Shown here in pieces: positions 1-11,248 of a stretch of 64,000 nucleotides of DNA. The number at the start of each line of letters is the position of its first letter. Position 1 is the first letter of the stretch. A program made the position numbers and the translations under genes. Under the pieces are notes generated by a model. It was not told where the DNA came from, did no database searches, and saw only the letters and a list, made by a program, of their open reading frames with translations. Source of the DNA: Volutella citrinella (lineage: Eukaryota; Ascomycota; Sordariomycetes; Hypocreales; Nectriaceae); assembly GCA_034401135.1 (NCBI GenBank), contig JAWZSP010000001.1, positions 4,216,001-4,280,000 on the forward strand. The letters are read 5' to 3'.

Positions 1-1179
1 GGACCATCGTCCTGGGCCTCATCCTCGTCGCCGTCAGCATCACCCATCTCCTCATCGTCCTGGGCACCCTTAGACCCAGAGGCTTCAGCCATCGGGGGCT
101 CGCCGCCATCAGAGCCGATGGAAGTGTTGAGGCTGGTGCCGATCGAGGCGAGTATCTCAAGCGCCAGCTGCTGGTACTCGATAGGGTTGGCCCAGCCGGT
201 AAGGTCAGATGGCGTCTGGTCGGGCTGGAAGGTGCTGATGACTTTTGAGAGAGTGGGGACGAGGATGGAATTGTCAACACCGAGGGCGAGGTCCTCATCT
301 TCGAGTAGAGCGGCGAAAACATTGTGGAGAACGCCGCAAGCCAGAACACCATCGCTTGTTGGTTGCTTGCGCAGGGCTAGAAGAGAGCTGTAGCACTTGG
401 GGTCCTTGGAAGCGACAATGCTGTCAGAGAGTTCATGGTTGTCCTCGGACAGAACCATGAGGCAGGCAAGAGCATCGCTGCGCAGCGCGACGACATCTGA
501 GTTGCTGGCAAGTTCATCCGAGGTTAGGAGGAAGATGAGCTTTGTGATGGTGGCGTTCTTGGCAATGGACTCGAGGATCTCGTCTTGAGCCTCGGCCAGA
601 ACAGTCAGGAGAGAGATGATGGACGAGGTAATGCTCAGGATGGTTGCTTGCTCGGCCTTGTTCCTCTTCTGGAAATCAGTGTCTTTGGAGCGTAGCATGT
701 CAGTAGCCTGAGGCCTGGTTAGAAGACGCACGCACCACTGGAATGACTTACACGGCGGTGTAGAGTGGTGGGAGGGTACTTACTGACTTGGAGGCGAATT
801 CAATGGCCGTCAGGACATCAACTCGATACAGATGGACGCAGAAGTCGGACTCCTCCTCTTGCGCCAGGACCTGCAAGATGCCCCAGCCAGCAGCGCGGCT
901 CTCAAGGGCGGCATCGGTTAGGGTCTGGGTGAGGACGGTGTGAACGATCTGCTCACGCAGCAACAGCTTGCGGCAGCGGGAGTCCTGAATGATGCTTGCA
1001 ATAGCCGAGGCAGCAGAGGAGCGCGACTTGGGGTCGGCGCTCTTCAGATCCTTGATGACGGGCAAGATCTTGGCCTCGCGAAGGGCCGCGAGCTCGGGGT
1101 CAGTGGGCGGCTTGATGTCCTTGGCCATGGGGTTCTTGCGGTGGGCGGCATTGCCGCGGTTCCTCCGCGATTTGCCCAT
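1..1179 (-). CDS. SYO1: Syo1 (symportin), 5S RNP import chaperone, 5' part
   Basis: Armadillo/HEAT-type chaperone that in other fungi brings Rpl5 and Rpl11 together into the nucleus via Kap104 for 5S RNP assembly. The gene enters from the right and runs off the left edge, so the C-terminus is missing. Exon 1 is 1179-784 (132 codons) and exon 2 is 707 to beyond position 1; the intron 783-708 starts GTAAGT on the minus strand. The N-terminus has the family's basic stretch (MGKSRRNRGN), where the import signal lies in known members. Helical-repeat sequence follows from about residue 25. Near the left edge comes an Asp/Glu-rich loop, also typical of the family. A second GTAAGT 26 nt further downstream could be an alternative donor, but the first keeps the helix readable (SKS then ATDM). 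Family call strong; splice site good. Confidence 0.85.
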
Positions 1180-2632
1180 GTTGCAGGTGTGTTTCAGCCG
1201 GAGAGACGGCGCGAAGATTTTTTCTAAGTGGGTGAGGCTCGTGAGGCGTGCTTGAGTGTCGTTTTGACGAGGCTGATCGGTGGTTGAATAGAAAAATCAA
1301 TTGGTGTCAATCTTTTTTTGGGTGGTTTCGCTCATGCCCCACTTGGGAAAATATAGCATGTCGTCGCCAGACCAACCAGGCGATGGTGAGGATGGAGGCG
1401 ACGGCCGGATGGGGAAAGACGGCAGATCAGTGGTTTAGCCATGATGGCCATGTCTTGCTATTCCCAGGCCGTGGTTGAACACTGCGGCCCGGCAATTGCG
1501 CAGCTCCCATCGCCATCGCTGCACTGATTCTGGGCGTCAAACTAATTGGAGAACGCGTCCGCTGCGACTTTCATCGTCGTCCGAATCCAAGACCACGTGC
1601 CGCTTGGGCCACGCTGGTAAGCATGGAAGAAGCCATGATATCATTAGTCGAGGAGGGGCAACCGAGACAATGAAGAGATACGGGGCATTGGAATGATGAG
1701 GAGACGAATCTCGGTCGTTGTATTTTTAGTTTTTGAATTTGACTCTCCCCTCCCCCCCCCGTAGCTGGCAGCACCTGCACAAGCGAGCAACGTCTAAGCG
1801 GGCAGGAGCAACGCCAGAGAGCCTCCAAGGGAAGGTGCCAGCCTGGTCCCGGCGCATGACGACAACGTGAGATCTTCCACCTGAAATTAACCCTGAGACG
1901 TGCAGCGGTGCAACATCTCCCATCCAAGCCAAAAAGCACGGCTTTCTGAATCCTGTGCCACCAGCAGTGGGACTCGGGAGGGGAATTGGCTCCTTCCTGG
2001 TCTTGGCAACGGAAATTGTGCAAATTAATAATACGGGGTCGACACGCTCTGCTACTCTGGGGGAGCCAAGAATCCTAGCATCCAACTACTGGGAATTATT
2101 GGGTGACCCATTCATTGTGCGCACGAGACTTTTTGGCCACCATACGGCCCGTACAGTGCCTGGGTCTCTGGGTTGGTTGGTGGAGGCTCGGTCCATGGGC
2201 AGTACAAGCCACGCTGTTCGCGACACAACACATTGGTGGATTGTTCTGCTCCCACATCCTCCCACCACCAACCGAGACGACGCCCTCGCTGCCACTTCAC
2301 GGCGTCGACAAATCCACCGCACAGAGCCTCCGTTGAGGCCGAGATGTAACCACTGGCCTCCTGCAGCTCGCCCCTCCGCCACCCCGGCCCCCCCGTTCCT
2401 CCATCCCATCGATAGGTCCACCACCGTCCACCGCCGTCCGTTGACTGTCCCGCGAGAACCCGTCTTGCGCCTCTCGAAGCTCCTCCATCTTGCGATTCTC
2501 GACACCACCGGCGGGCCCGACGACTGCACTGCTCCCCGATTGATGTACCCGAGAGGCTGAGATACAGGAGCCGGAGGTAGACGCAGCTACCCAAGCCACT
2601 ACCACTAGCAGTAGTAGCTACATTACGCCATC
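1180..2632. other. Divergent intergenic region SYO1 / GT2
   Basis: 1,453 bp between two genes transcribed away from each other, so it should hold both promoters. I see a C9 run at 1752-1760 in a pyrimidine tract, and a C/CT-rich stretch at about 2360-2480 that probably belongs to the leader of the gene on the right. The open frames here are low-complexity and match no family I know. No tRNA or repeat element seen. Confidence 0.5.
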
Positions 2633-4905
2633 ATGACGCCCGCCCGTGGCCGGACCCGGTCGCGCTTCTGGCCCGACGACGAGGAAATGGCCAAGAGGGA
2701 CGACGACCTGCGCTCTACCCACCCGCGCATCCACACGGCGCAATGGCAGGCCAGCACGCGGGCGCCTCGTCGCCGCGCCTTTGCCCGCCTCGTGGCTTAC
2801 ATGGTCGTCGTCGTGCTCCTCATCTATGGGATGGTCCGGCTCCTGGGACCGCCGCCCGGCGCCGCCAGCGGGCCTCCCGGAGCGCCTGGCCGGTCCGGAT
2901 CGTCGTCGCCCTCTACGGCCAAGGGCAGCAGCGAAGTCGTGGATAGGTCGTACGATGGCCCTGTCAAGTTTACCGAGTTTGCGCGCACCCTCACGTCAAT
3001 CTCTGAGACGGGAGGCGCGTCTCCCAAGAACAGAAACATTCTATTCGTCGCCGCCAGTCTGGCCAGCGCCTCGACGCTGCTGCCCTTGGCCTGCCAGATG
3101 TTTGAGCGGCGCCACAACTACGTCCACTTTGTCTTCATCGGCCGCAGCGATATCTCCATAGCAGGGCTTCTTGAAGCCAATGGCATCGATGAGTCGTGCA
3201 GGTTGTTCATGCACGGTACTATCCAACCCCTCCATCTGTTTCTGTGAAGCCTCGTCTAAGTATAATTCCAGATGCTCGTCCTATCATGGCTTCTACATCC
3301 AGCGATGGCCGAATGATCCGCGCTTCCCTGCGTGCACTCTGTAAGTCTTTTCACGACGAGATTGGCCCAATATCCGCATGCTCATTCTGCAACCAGTCCA
3401 TATTGAAACGTATATGCACCCTCAAGCCATCATCCTAGATGGCAGCCACGCCGAAGAGAGGTATCTGCTCGATGGCTTCAGGGAGCAGGTCCGGCTTACC
3501 AAATCTACGCTCATCGAGCTCCCAGACAGGCCAGAGACTCGCATGTCATGGATTACTGAGCTCGATGCGCATGCTCTTTCAGGTAGCAACAATTCTCTGC
3601 CCTTTGCGTAGCCTTTTATCCAACTGACCTGGACGTATAGCATGGAACAAGGTCCATTTTGATATTCTGGTGCAAGCCCCCCCAATAGGGTCTGGAAACC
3701 TGGGCCGGCTCCTCAACTCGCTCACTCGCGCTGATCTCAGCTCCGTCACCGTGCCCCAGCTCACAATTGAGCTACCATCCATCATAGACGGCCATCTGGA
3801 GAAGTTTCTGGGGGCTTTCAGCTGGCCCCCGGGCAGGAACAGCCGGACGAGCACCCCGAGCAGCTTGTCTCTTCGTCGCAGGATCCCCAATCAGCGCATG
3901 TCAGAGGAGGAGAGCTCCGTCCGCTTTCTGGAGTCGTTTTGGCCCAGTTCCCCGGCAGAATCACACGTCCTGATTCTCGCACCACATACCGAGGTGTCGC
4001 CTCAGTTCTTCCACTGTATGTTGTACCCCGTTCCGTTTTGCTTGTATGCAGAAGCTGACCGAGCAGACGTCAAATTCACCCTCCTACAAACAATGTACTC
4101 CACACCCTCGGTACTCCAAGACTGGAACGCCAAAATAATGGGCATGAGCATTCTGTCCCCAGACACGCTTCTCGATTCAAAAACCCCGTTCCACCCCCCT
4201 GTGATCCGGCCGCAGGAGGGTGATGTGCCACGCGACGGCACCCCTTTCCTATGGCAGGCGCCGAGCAGTGAAGCCGCACTGATTTTTGGCGACAAGTGGG
4301 TTGAGCTCCATGGGTACATAACTCGGCTGTTGGAGAAGCATCACCAGAGGGACGATATGCCGGCAATGCTGGCCAAGAGGGATGTGAGCAAGGAGCACCC
4401 GGCTTGGCTCGAGTACGTCCTGCAGCTCGCCCGACTGCGTGGCTACGTCATGTTTTACCCAAGTCGAGACACCGCAAAGGCCATCATCGGAGCCCACAGC
4501 GACTTGGACAACACCCCCGAGGAGTACATCGGGGACGAAGACGCCGGAGAGGGTGAGAATGGCGCCCAGGACCGCGCCAGCTCGACGTTCGACCCGGCCG
4601 GTCCGGTCAACATGCTGGCCACTCTGCCGAACAAGGGCAGGATGATACACTTGTCGGAGCTCCCAATGGCTTCATGGGATGGCAAGCCCCTGAACGTGGA
4701 AGAGATGGAGAAGTTCGCCCGCAAGTACGCTCGGCAGTTCCGCTACGAGGTCGGCCAATGCAAGGACGCAGCGGAGAGCGAAAACGACGACGACTACAAG
4801 GAGCCTTGGCGGGATAGGTTGGCTGCTGATCTGTTCTGCGCCCCCGAGGAGACGGCGCAGCCGGACAAGGCTCAGCCAGCGAAGGAGCGTCAGCCACATG
4901 CATGA
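2633..4905 (+). CDS. Glycosyltransferase 2 family protein, type II membrane
   Basis: Five exons: 2633-3215, 3272-3340, 3397-3582, 3641-4015 and 4067-4905, joining to 2,052 nt and 683 residues. All introns are 51-58 nt with GT-AG ends. The phases agree with conserved stretches across the joins: a HDARP segment over the first join, a YMHPQAII segment in exon 3, and FFHYVKFTLL over the last. A cytosolic basic N-terminus is followed by one membrane span at about residues 53-70, then a long lumenal region, the architecture of a Golgi/ER type II enzyme. The protein matches the filamentous-fungal family usually annotated as glycosyltransferase 2. No substrate is known to me and I see no clear DXD metal site. 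The Glu/Asp-rich tail after about residue 570 looks unstructured. Confidence 0.75.
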
Positions 4906-5387
4906 TGCTGTGATGAGGTTGGATCTTGTCAAAAGATGCATTTCGGTTCAGCCTTGCAATCTCTTTGTATCATAGCGAAGCGTCACATAAAGAGTCTGGG
5001 GGATGCCAGCAGGTATTCGATTTCCCACCACCTCGGTTCTCGTGGTTCTATAGAATGTAGCATCTCCAGATATATGGAAATTAATGTCTTTAAATCTGGC
5101 CCTTTCACTTGGGCAACATCCACTGATGCGAGGCTGCGTCCCCATCATCGACTTTCCGTCTGTAGAGCACCAGTGTAGAAATAGTACGCCTGTGTGGCCA
5201 AAAGGGAGATCAGTCTTCTTGGTCACAATCCTTGCGCAAAGCTAACTAGAATACTTGACACCACGGAAACCCACAACGAGAGAATTGGCACCACAATCGT
5301 TAACAACGACATACTATGTGTGTTAGTTATTCTCGGCATTATCCACCTCTTCGCTGCTTGCACCAAACTGAGCGTATCCAAGGCACA
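4906..5387. other. Convergent 3' spacer GT2 / DUF202
   Basis: 482 bp between two convergent stop codons. It should hold both 3' UTRs. It is somewhat less GC-rich than the coding sequence. No open frame, repeat or RNA gene that I can support. Confidence 0.45.
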
Positions 5388-6222
5388 TCACTCAGCCATG
5401 CCTGCGTCCCGAAGCTTGGCAATAACAAGGAGGATCACGCATGTTCCAATGATACTGACTGCTGTAATGCTGAATACCTGTGTAATGACTGTAAGCTGAC
5501 CTGTGCCCTAGTAGGCTGGGAAGAAACACCGAGGCTTACCGCGTGTGTCTTCCACCCTGTCTGCACAATGGCCTGCCGTTTGCTGTACTTGTTCACTGTG
5601 GCTGCAAAGGTTCAGCCATGAATTTGACACGCAAGGCAGAATCCCGATTATGGGATACTCACTTATGTAGTTGCCCAGGCCGGCCAGCAACGTCATTAGC
5701 GACAGGGCCCAGAAGATGGACCCCAGCGGCTTGGCCATACGCCGCTCAAGTGGCGTGGGTTCGTTCTTGAGGTGGAAGGAGACGGTGATGGCGACGGAGA
5801 CGATGGCCATGTAGATGGAGAGACGGAGGTACGATAGGAATGCTGTCACGGAGTCAGCATTGAACGGAGCAACCATCGAGGCCCCAGGCTAGCCAAGGAA
5901 ACGACAAGACGCACTTCGTTCGTTGGCGCAGTGGTCGCGCGCATCGCTGGACTCGTTGGGCACCAGCAACGGGCCGAGGAACGGTCCGCGAAAGAAGACG
6001 GACTTGCCCGGCGCAAGATCGCTGTCGCTGTGGGACAGCCAGGCCGTCAGCCAAAACGGGGCATTCCATTAGTGGTGGTGATTCAGGTCAGTCATACCTG
6101 AGCTCGCTCACATCGACGGGCCTTGTGAGACGCTGGATTGGCGCGCAGCAGGCGCGAGAGGTGAGATCCTCCTCGTCAATGGTCGGCTCCGTCGCGACGG
6201 CGGTGCTCCCAGCTGTCGCCAT
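5388..6222 (-). CDS. DUF202 family small membrane protein
   Basis: Five exons on the minus strand: 6222-6098, 6027-5915, 5842-5663, 5601-5540 and 5477-5388, giving 570 nt and 189 residues. The joined frame reads CANERTFLSYLRLS over the exon 2/3 boundary, the signature of the DUF202 (YidH-like) family. Three hydrophobic spans are visible: after the signature (about residues 80-105), then LGSIFWALSLMTLLAGLGNY, then VFSITAVSIIGTCVILLVIA near the C-terminus. A second acceptor 11 nt upstream of the last exon would break the frame, so the GTATTC start was chosen. The family's biochemical role is unknown; a related domain sits in vacuolar VTC polyphosphate proteins, which is a weak hint only. The ATG at 6222 gives a short acidic N-terminus. 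Confidence 0.75.
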
Positions 6223-6835
6223 TCCGGATGCAATGCTGGGTGCGTATGTGATGGCGATGCGCGGGGCATGAGAGCAGTTGGAGGTTGGCGGCAGTGCGCG
6301 CCAGACTTGGGGCGGGTTGCGTCATGTGCTAAGCGCTCCCGTGATGCGCCGCTTCTGCTTCTGGTGGTTCCGTGCGGGATAGGCGCCACGACAGGCCCCT
6401 AAGAGTGGGAGGTACCTGGCAGTGGCGCCTGCTTCAGCAAAACGGACAGCGTTTGTATGAAGCGTCTATTCATCAACGCTTCTCTTCCATTTGACGATGG
6501 GAATTTCATCATTGCTTACACACTGCTTGGCAGCATTAGCCCGCCCACGCTGGTGATGGGATACCAGATGCAAATGCAAAGCAGCAACTGGTCTTGATAC
6601 GGGACATATCTTGCCCAACACCCGGCACGCTGCGAGTTGAATCATTATGCGGCAGATCTTGGCCATGGGCCCAATGTCGTGATGGTATAGGCATGCTGCA
6701 CGCCTTCTCTTTATTGTACCGCATTGGCCAGCCACTTCACATCAAACAAACGTCTACTCTTTGGCTTGTATACATCTAGCCACCAGTCACGGAGGCGGCC
6801 TTCTTCCACGTACCAGCAATTGCTGGCCAGGGTTC
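6223..6835. other. Spacer upstream of the DUF202 gene, downstream of the ABC gene
   Basis: 613 bp that must carry the promoter of the DUF202 gene and the 3' UTR of the ABC ATPase gene. It includes one exact AGGTACCT palindrome at 6410-6417. No further gene seen. Confidence 0.45.
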
Positions 6836-8779
6836 CTAGAAGCCCCAAACCTCGTCCCATCGTCGGCCATCGTGGTTCAGTGGCCCGTCCAGCCGTCCAA
6901 ACCGCGCTGGCTTGCCCGTGTTCGCCTCTGGCAGGCACAGCCACTCACGCACGCAGTCCGGCACCTCCTCCTTGACGTGAGCAATGCAGATGAGTCCTTG
7001 CTGGTCCGTGAGGCCAGGCACTTTCACTGTGCCCATCCGGGCAGCCTCGCTCTCGACCACTTCCTCTCCGCGGTACATCATTGCTTCGCCCTCGTTGAGG
7101 AACAGCGTGCACTTGTCACGTACAGCGTCGTCCATCCCGCTGAAAGCCTCGTCGAGTACAACAATATCGGGGCTCTTGATCATCGATCGCACAAATAACG
7201 CTACGCGCTGAGCGCTGAATGATAAACCGCCGAACATGTGCTCGTCTGCCCACCCGAGATCCTGGCGCGGATTTGATAGGTGGTTGGGGTCTAGCTCTGA
7301 TTCAAACCACCGCAGAGCAGCCTCGACTCTCCCGCGTGCAGCATCGTCCAACTTGGGGATCGCACGGAACGTATCTGACCAAGCATTCTCAATCACTTGC
7401 CGCACTGTCAGGCTGCGGGGCATGTGTTGGTGGACTTCGGGGCTGGAGTGTCCGATCCGCGACTGAATATCCCAAAATGTGAGAGGTCGCTGGCCCGACC
7501 CTGGCTCGGGGAAGCGACTTCTTCCAAAGAGCTTGATGGGTAATGAGTAGGACTGTGGATGATCCGAGCACAGTAGTGACACAATCGTTGTCTTGCCCGA
7601 TCCGTTGGGTCCAAACACTCCCCATCGCTCCCCACGGCGGACAGTCCAGATGAGACCATCCTTCTGACCGTCCAATGTCTGTTGGGTCCAGTTGCCGAGC
7701 GCAACACGATCACGGTACCTAACCTTGCACCCGTCCATCTCAACCAGAGGCTCGGCGCCTGGGTTCAGCGGCTCCAGTTCTTTGTAAGTCGCCTGGGTGC
7801 CATGACCAGGCCCGTCATGCTCCGGCGACTTGTTGGCCGACAGCACACGGCCAATGTCAACAAGCGAGTGGAGCGGCAGCTTCTCGTCCTCGGCCAAGCC
7901 ACCAATGCGCACACCCTTGACATATTTCTTGAGGCCGTCAAGGACCTCCTCTTTGAGGCCCATAGATGCGACTTGGCAGTCGGTTCTGAGGTACACTAGA
8001 TGAGTCACCCAGTCGGGGAGCGGATCCTGCGGTCGAGCACTCAGCACCAGTCGGGGGCTGGCCTTTTCGGCCAACGACTGTAGCAAGGGGCTCAAGCCGG
8101 TGACAGTGGTGGGATCGAGGCCCATAAAGGGCTCGTCAAGGAGCAAGACTTCTGGCCTGGTCAGCAGAGCGCGCGCAATCCGCGCCCGCCTGCCCTGACC
8201 ATTGCTCAGGAACGAGACGGGTAGCTCCAGGAGGTAGTCGAGTCTTAGGTCCTTGACCACGCGGTCGAATAACTCGGCAGAAATTGCACCCTCATCATCC
8301 TCGCCCGGGGTTCTCTCCAGAGGGTTGAGCTCCGTATTGCCCAACAGGAAGTCTCGTAGCGAAAAGTCAGTGATTTCTCTCCTGGACTCGTAACGCGCAG
8401 ACAGGTAGGCCGATGTGGTCACACTCCCGCCCAGGCTGCCGCCTCCTTGCTCCGAATCGAACCCGACATACTGAATCGCCTTCTGAGGCGTCTTCAGTCT
8501 CTTGGGGACAGCATCCGTGGACAGGTACGGATAGCTCCGGGCTGTGGGCGGCTCACAGAGCATCCGCCCTCGCAGTGCGTGGAGAAAGGTCGTCTTCCCG
8601 GACAGTGAAGGGCCGACAATACACCAGTTCCGCGGTGAAGATGAAGCAGAAGGCACCTCAAAGTTCAGATCGCTGAACAACGCAGGGTTGGGGCGAGCCG
8701 CCGCTGCATTGGGGTGATGGCGGTAAAAGGTGCCATTGGCGATGCGAACGATGGGCGGACGAGGCGGGATTGGTTTCAT
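6836..8779 (-). CDS. Soluble twin ABC ATPase, ModF / YDR061W type
   Basis: Single exon, 647 residues, with two ATP-binding cassettes and no membrane spans, so not a transporter on its own. Cassette 1: Walker A GPSLSGKT at 56-63, signature LSNGQGRR at about 191-198, Walker B VLLLDEP at about 211-217. Cassette 2: Walker A GPNGSGKT at 390-397, Walker B VVLDEAF at about 540-546. The signature of cassette 2 is degenerate (LSFSAQ). The H-loop of cassette 1 reads A-R where the usual S-H stands, whereas cassette 2 keeps a His (IAHVKEE). The closest layout I know is yeast YDR061W and bacterial ModF/PhrA-like ATPases, whose role is poorly defined. The start is the first ATG of the frame. Confidence 0.85.
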   Translation of the reverse strand: MKPIPPRPPIVRIANGTFYRHHPNAAAARPNPALFSDLNFEVPSASSSPRNWCIVGPSLSGKTTFLHALRGRMLCEPPTARSYPYLSTDAVPKRLKTPQKAIQYVGFDSEQGGGSLGGSVTTSAYLSARYESRREITDFSLRDFLLGNTELNPLERTPGEDDEGAISAELFDRVVKDLRLDYLLELPVSFLSNGQGRRARIARALLTRPEVLLLDEPFMGLDPTTVTGLSPLLQSLAEKASPRLVLSARPQDPLPDWVTHLVYLRTDCQVASMGLKEEVLDGLKKYVKGVRIGGLAEDEKLPLHSLVDIGRVLSANKSPEHDGPGHGTQATYKELEPLNPGAEPLVEMDGCKVRYRDRVALGNWTQQTLDGQKDGLIWTVRRGERWGVFGPNGSGKTTIVSLLCSDHPQSYSLPIKLFGRSRFPEPGSGQRPLTFWDIQSRIGHSSPEVHQHMPRSLTVRQVIENAWSDTFRAIPKLDDAARGRVEAALRWFESELDPNHLSNPRQDLGWADEHMFGGLSFSAQRVALFVRSMIKSPDIVVLDEAFSGMDDAVRDKCTLFLNEGEAMMYRGEEVVESEAARMGTVKVPGLTDQQGLICIAHVKEEVPDCVREWLCLPEANTGKPARFGRLDGPLNHDGRRWDEVWGF

Positions 8780-9230
8780 TTTGCCAATTGGGAATTTCAG
8801 AAGCAGGATAAAACAATAGCTTCACAATAAATTAGCAAGGTGAGAAGGCAACAAGGAGCTGCTTCTTCAACTTCAACGTAATGTCAGGGAGTCCGGTGGT
8901 CGGCACGTAATGTACATGTACCCCAGTATCGCAAGTGTGGCACTAGCCAATCACAGCGCCCAGCAAAGTCTCTCAATGGCATGCACCGCCACAGCCAACC
9001 AAGCAAGGTACCAGCCACATATCCAGCTCTTGACGCGAGGCAGTCGCAGCCTGAGCCTGGAGGGAAGTGCATCATCTCCAAGCTTCACTGTACCAAACCC
9101 AACTCTCACCACCGCATCCCACGTCACGCCTTGCCCTCAACTTCCTGCGACGCTCTAAAAACGAGATAAACTCCATCAGCGAGAGCTTCATAAACCGCCA
9201 CCTCCACAACCTCACCAAGCCACAGCCAAG
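8780..9230. other. Divergent promoter region ABC ATPase / UMP1
   Basis: 451 bp between divergent start codons. I found no exact copy of the proteasome control element GGTGGCAAA known from yeast proteasome genes. No open frame of interest. Confidence 0.45.
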
Positions 9231-9802
9231 ATGGTAAGTCCCCGCCGTGTCCCATCAGCATCACCATTTGCCTTTACCTCCATCATCACCATCGCCTCCA
9301 AACGCCGAAAGTGCCCCTCTCGCTGATCGCCTCCCAGTCGATGCGCATCGTCCCCGCCAACTCCAAACCCACCTCCTACTCCCACACCGCCCAAAACACA
9401 CACTCTTCCTCCGCACCCTCGGCCCCGGGCATCCACGACACCCTCCGCCACGGCGTCGGCGCCTCGCCCCTGGACGCCAAATCGGCCGTGCCCGTCTCCG
9501 CGCACCCGCTCGAGGCCCGCCTCAAGAACTGGGAGGCCACGCAGGAGGCCCTGCGCATGGAGACCCTCCGACGCACCTTTGGCATGGCCGAGCCCATCCG
9601 CCGCGGCATGGAGCTCAAGATTGTCCGCGACGGCGAGTGGAGGCCCTTGGCCCTCGGCGGCGGCCTGCCCAGCGTCCACGAGGATATCCTTAAGGGCCGC
9701 GATACCACCATCACATGGGAGGACGTCTTCACCGGCGACGAGACCCGGGGCGTGGCTGGCTTCCACGACGAGATGGAGAAGAAGCTCAAGATCCAGCCGT
9801 AG
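9231..9802 (+). CDS. UMP1: Proteasome maturation factor Ump1
   Basis: Chaperone of 20S proteasome half-mer assembly, degraded when the two halves join. The coding sequence is split after the start codon: exon 1 coding part is only ATG at 9231-9233, followed directly by GTAAGT; the intron is 9234-9337 (104 nt) and exon 2 is 9338-9802. The product of 155 residues starts MSMRIVPAN, the usual Ump1 beginning, and carries the conserved HPLEARLKNWEATQE block and the GMAEPIRRGMEL segment. Without the intron the frame from 9231 would not reach this sequence, and the in-frame codons just before TCG 9338 do not look conserved. Length and sequence fit the family well. Confidence 0.88.
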
Positions 9803-10400
9803 AGGAGGAACTGGCGGAATTGTGGATAGATGTGGGCATCGGGGGATAATACACTAGCCGTCGATTGTACAACAAACGCTCGATACACTCTAGATGAAAA
9901 GAGAGTCATCGCACAGTCAGGGTGCCCGGTCCGCATGAGCAGCATGTAGAAGTGTGTCCGTAGTACAGCAAGCAGAATTGCGATCTATCCTACTATGAAC
10001 ATGCCAGCCCGGTTCGGCGTCAGGCAAGGATACTACCGAAATGAAATGAAATAACAGAAACAGAACTACGTTTATACATAATGCGCCAATGTGACTCCGT
10101 TATCCCCGTCTTCCACAAAGTCGTTCCCATCATACGCTTCTCTCGTGGAAACAAAAGTCAATGGGCGAGAAGGGCCCAGAGGTAATGAGTGAATGTGCGC
10201 TGACAGGACTGGCCTGGGTCGCTTCTGACCATGGTTTACGCAAAAGAACCCCCCGCATGCAGCAGTTTTAATCCTGCACACACAGAGGGCGGAAGCTTTG
10301 TCGAGTCCAGTTCATGACGCTATGCTGGAACACCAAGCAATCGTATGTCTCCCTGCTTCGCTAGGAGCGATATTTCTCACAACGCCACGCTTCGCAGCGC
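9803..10400. other. Convergent 3' spacer UMP1 / UBL gene
   Basis: 598 bp between convergent stop codons. It probably holds two 3' UTRs; the part at about 10030-10080 is A-rich with GAAAT repeats. Nothing else I can support. Confidence 0.4.
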
Positions 10401-11248
10401 TCATAGCACGACGCAGCAGCCACTCGATCGCTGGCGGGCTCCGTCTCCACCGCTTGATGACATGTTCTTGCTGCCAGACTTGGGCTCTTCATCGTCCAGA
10501 TCTTGTGGCCGAATGCTCATGTGCACCACATTGGGGCTCTCAGTTGCGAGCTGATATTCTGCGGGTTGGTTAGCGAACGGCAACGTTCAACGACTGAGCG
10601 CCCGGGCGCTTTTCAAGACGTACTCTTCAGCTGCTCCTTGTCATCCAACAGTTTTCCAAAATGAATCAGCCTGATGCTGCTTGGGCTCGCTGGCTTCGCT
10701 TCCCAGTCATTCCGCCACTCTCGCAGAATCAGTTCCTTGAGCGTGTAGACGCTGATGCTGAATGGGTCGGGCTGGCCGCTCTCTGTCTGGTCGGGGATAT
10801 CCACGTTTCTGCGGCTGAGATACTTGGCATCGAGCTTGTATGGATGCCGGCTGCCCGACGTCAGGAGAAGGGTGATGTTGCACACGGGACCGCTGTCGGG
10901 GCTGCTAGAGTCGGCGATTTTGATGTCGTCGACGGCAGGACCGATTGCCATGATGGAGTCAGAACGCTCCTTGGTGGGCGGGGGAGGGGCTGCTTCCCTT
11001 TCCTTCCCCTTTGTCATCGCAGCATCGGACGTTGTCGCCGTCTCGGTCGCTCCGGGGGCGGGTGCATTTGCTGTGGCAGATGACGGGACAGCCTCGACTT
11101 GGTCGGAATTGGTGCCGACGGCAGACGTCTCCGGGGCAGGCTGCGTCATGTTTTCCATGGGCACAGCGTCCTTGGGTTGATCGAGGCGCGCAGTATCGGT
11201 CGGGACAGGCTTCTCGCCAGCCTTGGTGGAATCCGCAGGTGCCGACAT
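10401..11248 (-). CDS. UBL3/MUB-type ubiquitin-fold protein with CAAX box
   Basis: Two exons, 11248-10624 and 10558-10401 (intron 10623-10559, donor GTACGT), giving 260 residues. Residues 1-120 are an Ala/Pro/Thr-rich, probably disordered extension. A ubiquitin-like domain follows at about 122-228, including RLIHFGKLLDDKEQL across the splice and VVHMSIRP after it. The C-terminus is CCVVL, so the last four residues CVVL form a prenylation box with Leu at the end, which favours geranylgeranyl transfer. Human UBL3 and plant MUB proteins share this order and anchor to membranes, where they affect protein sorting into vesicles. The start MSAPAD at 11248 is the first ATG of the frame; upstream in-frame codons lack ATG. 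Role in fungi not established. Confidence 0.82.
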
